Shown piece by piece: positions 1 to 9,658 of a DNA stretch of 62,042 bases. The notes under the pieces are model-generated. The model did no database searches and had not been told where the DNA came from. It saw only the letters and a program-made list of their open reading frames with translations. Source of the stretch: Branchiostoma floridae (Eukaryota; Chordata; Leptocardii; Amphioxiformes; Branchiostomatidae); NCBI RefSeq assembly GCF_000003815.2, contig NC_049990.1, positions 1,192,189 to 1,254,230 of the forward strand, read 5' to 3'. Positions within the stretch are counted from its first letter, which is position 1; every line of letters starts with the position of its first letter. The position numbers were made by a program, and so were the translations under genes.

Positions 1-1922
1 ATATATATGTCATAACGATCTTACACATTGTTATAATGTTTATATCGTCTCGTATCTTTTGGGGGCAGTCCAGTCTCAGTTTATGTGTTTATGTAATATA
101 ACAGGAATTAATGCCAAATAAACAAGAGTTCGGAGACCTCATATCTCCATGAAATAGTCTGATTATGTTAATGACTTCTTCATTTGCATAATCTGTGCTT
201 AGTTATGTACACCTGTAAATAACCTTCGCTGGTCACTATGTTGATTGTCCAATCATTTGCCACTTCGATGAATTATGGCACTTTTGCATTAATTATGCAA
301 ATTAAGGACTTATTTGCATAATTGGTATTTGATAATGTTCCACCTGCCACAAACTACATATATTGCATGTATTTGAGTTCTATAAAGAAAACACAGGAAA
401 TACAGATTTTCCTCATTAGATATGCAAATAAAGTGTCCGTTTGCATAATTTTCACTTCATAATGTGCATCTCTGTCTAAGCTACCTACATACCAAATATC
501 ATGTAAATTAGTCATTCCCTTCTACAGTTATCCACCTTAGAAGATTTTGACAAAAATGCACCTGCAGTTCCAGAGCAACCTGCTAGGCGGGCTAAATATA
601 CACCACATCTTCCTTATGTCACAAGCTATCTGCCATCCAAAAACAAGACCATAGCACATCCAGTTCAAAAGATCCAAAAAATGAATCTCTGCTGCAGTAC
701 CAAGGTCACATACCAGGTGGGACCTAATTGACCTTGACCTTTGTCTTTCCAACATTTACCCACAAACCAAATATCATCGCAATCCATCCAGAGGTTCTTG
801 AGTTATGCGCACTACAAAAGTCCAGAAACACAGACACACCCAAAACTGTATCTCCATTTTTCATGAGATAATAATGAAAACCTTTACGGCCTCTAATCTC
901 TATTAGCATTTACCCACCAGGGCACATATCAATGAATGGATATCTTATCAAGGTGCCATGCATGGACTTATAAGATAAGGCAAACACCAACATATAGTTT
1001 AAATGAACAGAGGACATTACATAACATCGAACATATATTATCCACTCTTTTAACAAAGATGTTAAGAGAAATCTCTATTGTAACGACCCCTATTCTAAAA
1101 TGTACATACACCGTTGTGCTGCAGTAAAAAAATCTCACTACACTGTTCTAAAAAATGGCAAACATATATTTCCTGGTAGATATTAAGGGAGATGTCATAT
1201 AATTTTGCTTAACGCATGGACGCATGAACGCATGAACTAATCCCCTAAATGTTTATATGTAATAAATTCACAGGCCCTAAAAATGTTACAACTGATATTG
1301 TTATTGCATCATGTATACATAGTCAAATACTATGTCTTTACATTTGTGTGCGTAACAAAGAAAAAAAAAACAAGAAACAATGTCCGGTAACCACATCCTT
1401 GAGATATGTTTGCTCATTTATTGCTCTTTTATTAATTGATTGTGGCCTAATCTATTGTTAACCAAGCCTAAGTCTCAGAGGAAACTATCCTTGGGCCCAA
1501 TTTAACACCACTCTTCCTGATATCAAAAGTTATAGGCAACCAAAAAGTCGAGGCCATTGCATGTCAATGAAAAGAGATAAAAAGTTAACAGTTTTGATAT
1601 CTCTCTCTCCACTGGGCTTCTGATATATTATCAACTTAGGAAAACTGCCTGGAAAAACAAGTGCAACCATCTACCCTCCCCGCAAGACCTATCTACATAT
1701 CAAATACCATTACAATCCATTCAACTGGTTATGCTGTACATAGATATTCAGAAATGAGAAGAAAACACACACGGAAATGGAAAACCCCATACGCTCACCA
1801 AAAACAACACCTACGTTTTTACACAAAACAATGAATGGTCCACCTCTGCCATAACTCGTTCTTGAACCCCAATAATATTGCTAATTATCAAAGAACGTTA
1901 TTACCACAAATCGCAGATCTAC
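1..1922. other. Gene-free AT-rich stretch, probably intron of the 1923-1980 gene
   Basis: No exon-like ORF with splice signals was found on either strand. The sequence contains dispersed-repeat-like blocks: phrases such as CCAAATATCAT followed by CAATCCAT occur near 750-790 and again in diverged form near 1695-1720, and a block around 600-660 resembles one around 1510-1560. The region lies downstream of the minus-strand signal-peptide exon, so it is most simply its first intron. Further exons would be to the left of the window or too short to recognise. Confidence 0.4.
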
Positions 1923-1980
1923 CTTGTGCGGATCCCGGCCAGACGATCACAGCCGCCATGACGAGCAGAAACTTCCACAT
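1923..1980 (-). CDS. First coding exon of a secreted or membrane protein (signal peptide only)
   Basis: Read on the minus strand, an ATG at 1980 opens a 19-codon peptide beginning MWKFLLVMAAVIVW and ending PGSAQ: a short polar start, a hydrophobic core and small residues before a likely cleavage site. It is followed at once by a splice donor (AAG then GTAGAT; exon end 1923). The exon ends in phase 1, the usual phase for signal-peptide exons joined to extracellular domains. The sequence upstream is GC-richer, with a TGACGTAA box about 110 bp before the ATG. The rest of the protein is not visible, so family and function are unknown. The ORF is short and could be a chance reading, but signal peptide, donor and promoter-like context agree. 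Confidence 0.5.
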
Positions 1981-2085
1981 CTTTGCGGTCCGCTGAGCCG
2001 AGTTAGACTGTGGTGCGTGTCGGGTTTGGTCTGTGTGATACTCCTCTAGGATAAAGGTTTTGGTGCGGGCCTCGGTAGGAAGGCA

Positions 2086-2093
2086 TTACGTCA
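2086..2093 (-). promoter_or_regulatory. CRE/ATF-like site upstream of the signal-peptide exon
   Basis: TGACGTAA on the minus strand, about 110 bp upstream of the ATG at 1980. A perfect palindromic TGACGTCA lies further upstream at 2312-2319. The same palindrome sits in the duplicated promoters of the LRR gene (4679-4686 and 5229-5236). Binding is inferred. Confidence 0.3.
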
Positions 2094-2099
2094 GCTGCA

Positions 2100-2780
2100 T
2101 ATCCTGGACTTCAGTGGTGCGTGTGGCAAACTTTCCAAACTGGTCAATTAACAGTACTTTAAAGTAAACTTTGAAATAAACTTTGAAATAAACGGAGCGC
2201 GGTGTAATTGTAAACTCTCCAAACTTGTCCATTAATGCCACTTTGATTGACTGCCTTCGGCACGAGGCAGACCGGGTAATGTCCGGTGTTGTGGAGATGG
2301 GCGCGATGGGCTGACGTCATAGTGATGAGGGGCCGATTAATGTCAGCAACATTAAGACCCAAAACATATCCATGTCTTCTTCATTATTGGAGTCCAAAGT
2401 ACAATTTACCATACAATTTGCCAGCGCCATTGATAAATATACATGTATAACTTTGAAGAACATACTACATTTTGTATTACATCATACATCACTTTGTCAG
2501 CAGTGGTGTTTTAAACTTTCAAAACTTCCCCATTTAAGACTCATTCCCCTGCCGACAATATAGCACCACCCAGACCTGGTAACGGCGCTGTTTATAGATA
2601 CCCAGGTGTGGATACGTCCGGACGGCCGACTTACACAAGGCACAAAGTGCAGATTTATCATGACAATGATTAGCTGCCCTGGTTACCATCCCACCGATAG
2701 GTAACACTAGGACCAAAACTCTGTCAAAGTTAAACATTTTTTCCAAACACATGTCGCTGCTTATTGCGGCTGTAAATTTA
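2100..2780. other. Upstream region with two loosely repeated segments
   Basis: A segment starting near 2115 (CTTTCCAAACTGGTC), one near 2210 (CTCTCCAAACTTGTCCATTA) and one near 2510 (AACTTTCAAAACTTCCCCAT) are similar. This suggests old tandem duplication of the sequence upstream of the minus-strand exon. No coding exon is seen. Confidence 0.3.
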
Positions 2781-2894
2781 AAACTTGAGACTGTATAACG
2801 TTGAAATGAATCTACCCGTACCCGTACCCGAACCCCTCACCAAAACCCCCCACCCCCCAGCCAGGTTTGTGACTAGTCGGCAGTATCGGGAGGG

Positions 2895-3295
2895 AGGGGG
2901 GGTGTGTGGTCTGTTGTGGACTCCTGACCTCCTGGAGTCAATGTTTGGACGATCCATTATACAATGGCAGGTCAATATTAAACAAAGACACTAATTATAT
3001 AAGTAATAGATTGATCAATTAAGGGAACATATTGTTCGAATATAAATATCTAAAGATATCAAAACCGTATCTGTTGTGAGATTATACTAGGTGGACCCCA
3101 CCCCACCTCAGTTCTGTCGCTAGGCGACAGGAAGGGCGGAGTTGTGGACTCCTGACCTCCTGGAGTCAATGTGGGTAAGGTCCATTCTATATTGCCTGTT
3201 ACATTTCATAGTGCTCCAATAATAATACAAATTGTACGTACTGAGTAATAAATTAATCAATCAAGGAGACATAATGTTCGAATATAAGTGTTAGA
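2895..3295. repeat. Two-copy tandem duplication, about 230-240 bp unit
   Basis: GTTGTGGACTCCTGACCTCC occurs at 2913 and 3141 (228 bp apart). The unit ends, marked by GTTCGAATATAA, are at 3034 and 3276 (242 bp apart). The shared core GACTCCTGACCTCCTGGAGTC is itself a short inverted repeat. The copies are clearly diverged, so the duplication is old. Confidence 0.65.
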
Positions 3296-3630
3296 ACAAG
3301 TAGTCTCCATAAATTATAGACTTCTATTGACACTGGTCAGTGGTATGGTCCATTACGTCATACCTGTGACGCGAAAACGTTCGATACGGGTGTTCCGGAC
3401 CGTGTGGTAACTTTCCGTACGGCCCGGGCTTATCACATGGGCTCCATTCGAATAAATCGAATTGTTTCGAGTGGGCCGAGTACGGCGACATCGAAAGTTC
3501 GAATACCTGATTCGGACGTTAGAACATTACTGTTGCAACGCTTTTTTTTTCGAAGGCAACAAATTTGTTCAACTTCTGGCGCATTTCGCATCAAAACAGT
3601 GGTTTTCTCAGGTGGGTATGACATAAATAA

Positions 3631-3765
3631 GATACAACATGGTGTATTCCGCATCACTCTCGGTCCCAGCCCTCCCGCGGGTCGTATCACCCTTCGGCCG
3701 TCGGGCGATCCGACCCGCGGTCGGGCTGGGACCTCGGGTGATACGGAATACACCGTGTTGTATTC
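3631..3765. repeat. Long GC-rich hairpin (palindromic MITE-like)
   Basis: The left arm starts GATACAACATGGTGTATTCC and the right arm ends with the near-perfect reverse complement. The arms continue through GTCCCAGCCC and CCGCGGGTCG blocks to a small centre near 3698. Arms are about 65 bp with a few mismatches. The ORFs read through this region on both strands are by-products of the palindrome. No clear target-site duplication was identified. Confidence 0.7.
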
Positions 3766-4520
3766 TATATTTATACTTTAGGCTCTATTGAAGAAGACAT
3801 TGGCTGTCACCCAGATAATTTTTTCCAGTCTTAATGGAACAAAAAGACTACTACAATAGAACATGTCGTTTTGCCATTCGTATATTGTATGATTGTATAA
3901 TCTATGAAATAAACATTGTTACCAATTAAGAATACTTATGTGCATGTACATTAGCATGTAACATTATTGTAGTTCTAGATATCGAACAAACATTGCCGAG
4001 ATGAATAAAAAGTCGATGCGTGATGCCCACCTCCCCACCCACGCAACTATTTACGCAATCATTAATGCCAAGGCAAGGAGATAAAGCCTCAGAATGAGTG
4101 GGAGTGTAAAGCTTTGACCGCTCTCTGTTTTTCTTTTTTTAATTTTGAAATCATTTCAAAACTGCGACGCAGAATTCAGTAAGCTTCAGTTAATGTTTAA
4201 CTGTACCCAATGCCCAAATATAAATGGCCTTGCAAAACTGTTCGGATATCTGATGCACTTCCGAAGCCTTCCGCGAAAGGTCGCTACTCACTATACCTTT
4301 CAGGATATGCCATTCTATATCGAGTCTCTTTAAAAGATGTACGGGAAGACCTAGAAGCTCGGAAGTCACGGTCTTTCCGAAAACAATAACAAAACAAGAC
4401 CACAAAAAAAAAACCCAGCCACTCCTCCAACTCATAAAACAATCATGAAATGCTCGTGCGGTATTGAGGTTTAATTTCAGAGTTTACATTGTTTTATTAG
4501 TTAAGAGGAGAGGGTGTACT

Positions 4521-4870
4521 GAATAATTGATTGCTCCGGCCAAAAAGTCACGAAGCATGAATTTGGACACAAGATGGACGATGTCATCACAATAATTTAT
4601 TGTCCCTTCCAAGAGCTGCTTTCCGATTGGTCGATTTCTGATTGATTAGTGTTTATTCGAGCACCTACGCGTCACCAGTGACGTCAGCTTCAGACAATCA
4701 GCACGCCCATATAAGTAAGACTAACCAAACCTTGTTTCTCCCCGCTCCGTTCTGTAACGGCCACACCTAGCTCGACTCTGGGATCAAGAAGAAGACAGAA
4801 AGTGGTAACAGAAGATATTCTGCTCAGCTTGAGAGGTAAGTTTAGAGTAACGTGAGGTAAGTACCTTTCC
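4521..4870 (+). promoter_or_regulatory. Promoter/first-exon unit A of the LRR gene
   Basis: This unit contains, in order, an inverted CCAAT box (ATTGG at 4626-4630), a perfect CRE palindrome TGACGTCA (4679-4686), a TATA-like TATAAG (4710-4715), a region of likely transcription start around 4740, and a strong splice donor (GAGAG then GTAAGT; exon end 4835). The CRE-to-TATA spacing is 31 bp. The unit is repeated at 5066-5450. The first acceptor downstream that fits is at 7037-7038, just before the LRR start codon, so this is read as a non-coding first exon about 2.2 kb upstream. The splice join is inferred. Confidence 0.6.
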
Positions 4871-5065
4871 AGAATTACAAATCGCCGGGTAGAGAAGCTG
4901 AACATGTCGGAGAATAATCATGGCTGCAGGAATTACCTGTCTAAACCGAGGCTGATTCCCTAAACTGGGGGCAGTGTCTTACCAACTGCTTTTCTCTATA
5001 GCACATTAGCACTACTCTATTCTAAACTTACAACAAACTGAACGTTTTAAATTATTCGTTTAAAC

Positions 5066-5450
5066 GAATAATTGATTGCTTCGGCCAAAAAGTCAGGAAA
5101 TATGAATTTAAACACAATATGGACGATGTCGTCACAATCATTTATTGCCCCTTCCCTTCTGAGAGCCGCTCTCCGATTGGTCCATTTCTGACTAATTAAT
5201 GTTTATTCGAGCACCTACGTGTCACCCATGACGTCAGCTTCAGACAATCAACACGCCCATATAAGTAAGACTAATCAAACATTGTTTCTCCTCGCTCCGT
5301 TCTGTAACGGCCACACCTAGCTCGACTCTGGGAGACAACAAGAAGACTGAGGACAGCCCTTCATGACGTCCTTACCCAGAAAGTGGTAACGGAAGATATT
5401 CTGCACAGCTTGAGAGGTAAGTTTAGAGAAACGTGAGGTAAGTACCTTTT
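5066..5450 (+). promoter_or_regulatory. Promoter/first-exon unit B (tandem duplicate of A)
   Basis: Direct duplicate of the unit at 4521. ATTGG is at 5176-5180, TGACGTCA at 5229-5236, TATAAG at 5260-5265 and the splice donor at 5416/5417. CRE-to-TATA spacing is again 31 bp. The putative non-coding exon differs from copy A by an insertion of about 40 bp (around 5335-5378). All core elements and the donor remain intact in both copies, which suggests both may work as alternative promoters. Confidence 0.6.
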
Positions 5451-7038
5451 TCAGAATTCCAAATCATCATGGCTGCAGTTGTAACATAAATAGCAACATT
5501 ACTTCCAAATAACGTGCCAATTGATGGAATTTTTCTTAGTATCAGACCCTTCACAGGACCCGCTAGTTTGAAATATCACTTAGGCGGCAGTCTCACAAAA
5601 AAAGGAGTAGGACATGTTCCCGCCCAGCCTTCATAACCCCAGCGTCTCCCATTGGATCAGTTGCGCCAATTTGATTTCTTTGGATTTGCCTTTTTTTCCC
5701 TTGCATTGAATGAAATAAGCATTACCTTCTTTTGTGATTTAGTACATGGACGAAACCCGCATGTTCATATTGTGGCACCACCAGTGAATACTATTCTTGA
5801 TTTCCTGAATTTTTCAAAAACAGTTTTCCAATTCCTTGATACACTTAAAATCTAAAATGTATTTTTCAAGATGTCGACCAGCCTTAAATGTAGACTTTAG
5901 CTCCTTGCAGATGCTATATTTTTCTTTAGCCACCCATTCCGTTATCATCCTGCAAAATCTGAGAGACAACGAATGAGAGCGATGTTGCCTGGCCTTATTA
6001 TCTGGTGCAAACGCGTACGGCGTCAGGAAAATTTCAGTGAAAATAAAAGAGTAAACAACCCTCATCATTAACATTAATATTGAAACAGCCAGCTTCAGAC
6101 AATCAACACAACCATTTCAGTAAGTCTAATCTAAGGCTGTTTACCACACTACATTTCGGCTATTGAGAAACTTATTTCGGCCCGCTCTTTGAAAAAAATC
6201 TCATTACTGTTTTGTTGTTCTGCATGTTTTGAGTGGTGTACAGTTTCTTTCTTTATAGTTTGCAATTGCATGCTGATAATTAAGTTTTATATCTTTGCAT
6301 GGTTTGACTTGTTATGGATTAGTTGTCTTTGTAGAATGTGTATGCTATGCATGTTTCATTATGCTAATACAGTTTTATCGTTCTGCGTGGTTTGATTTAC
6401 AACGATTGGTTGATGTTTTTGTATAATTGACGAGATTAGATGATAATAGAACCCCGTGTACTGGAAATGAACTTTGTAAATGCTACAACCCAATAGAGTA
6501 CAACACGTATAGCTAATTATGTGTGTGTACGACATTACCTTACCGGTTAATTACATAGACTATCGACTTAAGCTTTGAATTTTATCTTTAATGCAAAATC
6601 ATGATTCTATCATTTCTACAAAGTTGAGCACCATTACCATTTGCCGTTTTAGATTACGATAATGATTATGATATGTTGGTTGTATAACGTTAATTATACA
6701 TCACAATTTTATTCATTGCCTTTGATAAAATGTTTTTTGCAGTGTTTATCTCGGTTTAACAGTGTTTGTGGTTTAGCAGCATAAGTCAAGTAGCTATTGA
6801 TGAATGTCGTGAAGCTGTTATGTGGTTAGGACTCGCCCTACAAAATGAATAGTTATATTGTATTTAGCGACACACCTGTCATACAAAAGGGTAAAATGTG
6901 CCTTCACTTAAACTAATATCTCCTAAAAGCACAACAGCATTCAGAGAGAACCAATTCTGGCAAATTAAAAAAAAGAATCCAACAGATGTGAAAATATCGA
7001 TTACCTCAGCATAAGAACCGTTTCTTTGCTTTGTTTAG
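5451..7038. other. Putative first intron of the LRR gene
   Basis: AT-rich sequence with no convincing exon. It ends in a pyrimidine-rich tract and acceptor (TTTGTTTAG at 7030-7038) 13 bp before the LRR start codon. Confidence 0.45.
6085..6135 (+). promoter_or_regulatory. Decayed third copy of the promoter motif
   Basis: CAGCTTCAGACAATCAACAC followed by CAGTAAGTCTAATC matches the CRE-to-TATA interval of units A and B. However, the TGACGTCA is gone and the TATA is replaced by CATTTCAG. It is probably a dead partial duplicate. Confidence 0.4.
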
Positions 7039-7051
7039 ATAACCGGTCAGC

Positions 7052-9226
7052 ATGGGAAGAAACATGCGACACCTGCTGATGTTCCTTCTCATCATCCTGA
7101 AGGAGCCCAACATGCCGGAAGCTGACTGCAGCTGTCCGCCAACACCACCTTTGCGAAGGCTGCACCTCACCAGCATCCCTCAGAACCTCCTAACATCTAC
7201 CTGCTGGTTATTTTTGTCACATAACCAGATAAAGATTATTCAGCCTGGTGCATTTTCAAATCTACCACAGCTACAATTATTAGACCTGACCTCCAACCAG
7301 ATAACATTAATTAAGCCGGGTACATTTATAAATCTACCCAGGCTAAAAATGTTAGTTCTAAATTCTAACAACATAACAATGATTCAGGAAGGTACATTTG
7401 AAAATTTACCCCAACTTGAGGAGTTGTTTCTCAATAGAAATCAGATAACAATGCTTCAGCCAGGTGCATTTGTAAATCTACCAAGGCTACAAGAGTTGGT
7501 ACTCGAGAGAAATCAGATAAAAATGCTTCAGCCAGGCACATTTGCAAATCTACCCCGGCTACAAAGGTTGTTCCTGTACAACAACCAGATAGCAATGATT
7601 CGGGGAGGTTTATTTGCGAATCTGCCCCAACTCCAATATCTCGACCTTGGGAACAACAAAATGTCTGCCATTACCCCTTTAGCTTACGGCTTGTCTCCAT
7701 CTAAACTAGTCATAAAACTTCTCGAAAACCCCTGGCTGTGTGACTGTAAGATGACTCACTTCAGGCAAAATACGACAGAATTCACTTCATTAAAAGACCA
7801 GATAATCTGTACCCAACCCGCCAAATTCCGGGGTAAGAAGCTTACAGATGTCAACCCTGAAGAATTGGTATGTGCAGTGCCAACCATACCAGCACTGCCT
7901 GTTGATGTCACATTAACGTCTAACGGATACAATGGCACAACAGCTGGCACAACAAAGGGTCCAGCAGGCGAAAAGAACAAACCACGAACAACTATAGCTT
8001 CGCCCCTTCAAACCACTTCTGACAAACCAGAAAGCAAAACGTTCCATCCTGACAAACAAGTGACCTCTAAAAACTACTATAATGGCACAACAAAGGGTCC
8101 AGGAGGAAAGAGAGGCAAAACAAGAGCAACAAAAAGTTCAGCCCCCCAAACCACTTCAGACAGACTAGAAAGCGTCAGTTCCAAAGAAGCTGTTCCCAGT
8201 TTGCCCATACCTGTTCTCATTGGCTCTGTCTGTGGTTCAATAGCTGGCCTTGCCCTGGTAGGGACCGTCATTCTCACTATCTGGTGCAAGAGGAGGACCA
8301 ATAATTCCCCTTCAGACCCTTCTTCGGGCCCTAATATTGCTTTGAGTAACCTTAACATGACAGGAACTGTAGTGATCAATGGTCATTATTATCGGACAGA
8401 GCAGGATCATGACCACCAGTATGAAGATATAGACCAACACAATCAGACAAGGCAGGGCCAGTCTAAGGCCATCACTCAATCCAACAAAAACATCACAGCT
8501 ACTGTAATGACCAGTGGTCTTGACCAACAGTATGAAGATATGGCACCCCAACACAATCAGACAGGGCAGGGCCAGTCTCAGGCAACCACAGAATCCAACC
8601 CAAACACCACAGCATCTGTAGGGTCCAGTGACCATGGCCAGTCTACAGCGCAGGGCCATCCTCAAGCTATCACTGAATTTAAAAACCCATCGTATGGCAC
8701 AGGACATATTGCTTCAATGCAAAGTGCCCTCTACAAAGTCGTTGGCCAGTCTCAGGCCATCACTGAACCCAACCCGAACACCACAGCTTCTGTAGAGGCC
8801 AGTGACGATGGTCAGTCTACAGTACAGGGCCATCGTCAAGCTATCATTGAATTAAAAATCCCATCGTATGGCACAGGGCAGATTGTTTCGATGCAAAGTC
8901 CCCTGTACAAAGTCGTAGGCCCGTCTCATGCCATCACTGAATCCAACACAAACACCACAGCTGCTGTAATTCCCAGTGTTCTTGATCAGCAGTATGAAAA
9001 TATGGCACCTCAACACAATCAGACAGGGCAGGGCCAGTCTCATGCCATCACTGAATCCAACCCAAACACCACAGCTACTGTAATGACCAGTGGTCTTGAT
9101 CAACAGTATGAAGATATGGCCCCTCAACACAATCAGACAGGGCAGGGCCAGTCTCAGGCCATCAATGAATCCAACCCAAACACCACAGCTACTGTAATGA
9201 CCAGTGGTTATGATCACTGGTATTAA
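7052..9226 (+). CDS. Transmembrane leucine-rich-repeat receptor with YxxM cytoplasmic tail
   Basis: This is a 724-aa single-exon coding region. Residues 1-24 form a signal peptide (hydrophobic run HLLMFLLIILK). A short Cys-containing N-cap follows (DCSCPP), then about seven 24-residue LRRs of the form LPxLQxLxLxxNQIxMIQPGxF and an LRRCT cap starting NPWLCDC. Next comes a Thr/Ser-rich stalk with NGTT glycosylation sites, then one membrane span near residues 385-411 (VLIGSVCGSIAGLALVGTVI) with a WCKRR stop-transfer. The cytoplasmic tail is about 310 residues and repetitive, built on HNQTGQGQSQA and ESNPNTTA modules. It holds three YxxM motifs (YEDM, YENM, YEDM) plus YEDI, which in other receptors recruit the p85 subunit of PI3K. 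The layout resembles VLR- or GPIb-like LRR receptors; the ligand is unknown. An acceptor at 7037-7038 supports an upstream non-coding exon. The present stop is probably secondary (see 9227-9430). Confidence 0.85.
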   Translation: MGRNMRHLLMFLLIILKEPNMPEADCSCPPTPPLRRLHLTSIPQNLLTSTCWLFLSHNQIKIIQPGAFSNLPQLQLLDLTSNQITLIKPGTFINLPRLKMLVLNSNNITMIQEGTFENLPQLEELFLNRNQITMLQPGAFVNLPRLQELVLERNQIKMLQPGTFANLPRLQRLFLYNNQIAMIRGGLFANLPQLQYLDLGNNKMSAITPLAYGLSPSKLVIKLLENPWLCDCKMTHFRQNTTEFTSLKDQIICTQPAKFRGKKLTDVNPEELVCAVPTIPALPVDVTLTSNGYNGTTAGTTKGPAGEKNKPRTTIASPLQTTSDKPESKTFHPDKQVTSKNYYNGTTKGPGGKRGKTRATKSSAPQTTSDRLESVSSKEAVPSLPIPVLIGSVCGSIAGLALVGTVILTIWCKRRTNNSPSDPSSGPNIALSNLNMTGTVVINGHYYRTEQDHDHQYEDIDQHNQTRQGQSKAITQSNKNITATVMTSGLDQQYEDMAPQHNQTGQGQSQATTESNPNTTASVGSSDHGQSTAQGHPQAITEFKNPSYGTGHIASMQSALYKVVGQSQAITEPNPNTTASVEASDDGQSTVQGHRQAIIELKIPSYGTGQIVSMQSPLYKVVGPSHAITESNTNTTAAVIPSVLDQQYENMAPQHNQTGQGQSHAITESNPNTTATVMTSGLDQQYEDMAPQHNQTGQGQSQAINESNPNTTATVMTSGYDHWY

Positions 9227-9430
9227 GATATGAACCAGAATAATCAGCCAAGGAAGAGTTAATATCAGGTCATATCTGAATCCAGCACAAACACCGCGGC
9301 TGTTATAGTGACCAGTGGCAATGATCAGACAGTCCAGGGCGAGTCTCAGGCCGTCACTGATGACGAGACTGTCTATGTGCAGTCAGATGGCAACCTGTAC
9401 ATAGATGACATCAGCAACAGAACTCCTTAG
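9227..9430 (+). pseudogene. Stranded C-terminal tail of the LRR receptor
   Basis: Reading on in frame past the stop at 9224-9226 (TAT-TAA where sister repeats have TAT-GAA) and a second TAA at 9260-9262, the frame stays open to TAG at 9428-9430. It encodes recognisable tail repeat (YQVISESSTNTAAVIVTSG) and a distinct end including DDETVYVQSDGNLYIDD. The stretch keeps the same repeat grammar as the coding tail. The annotated protein therefore appears to have lost about 66 residues, including the VYVQ tyrosine motif, through recent nonsense changes or sequencing error. Confidence 0.65.
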
Positions 9431-9655
9431 AATTAGAGCAACAGAACTCTTAAGGACCAAAGCAACAGAACTCGTAAGGACCAAAGCGACAAAACTCTTT
9501 AGAATCATAGTAACAGAACTCTTTAGGATCATAGCAACAGAACTCTTTAGAATCATAGCAACAGAACTCGTAAGGACCAAAGCAACAGCGACAAAACTCT
9601 TTAGAATCAAAGCAACCGAACTCTTTAGAATCAAAGCAACAGAACTCTTAAGAGG
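9413..9655 (+). repeat. 24-bp minisatellite, left block
   Basis: Tandem units resembling AGCAACAGAACTCTTTAGAA plus four bases. The first unit overlaps the last codons and stop of the ancestral LRR reading frame (ATC AGC AAC AGA ACT CCT TAG at 9410-9430). The array is in the same orientation as the blocks at 13443-14560, 15140-15300 and 17110-17330. Confidence 0.85.
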
Positions 9656-9658
9656 CTC

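Noticed and set aside
3404-3781. Overlapping ORFs on both strands around 3.4-3.8 kb
   Set aside because: Produced by the GC-rich palindrome at 3631-3765.
7756-9217. Minus-strand ORFs opposite the LRR gene
   Set aside because: Shadows of the plus-strand coding repeats; the plus frame has signal peptide, LRRs and membrane span.
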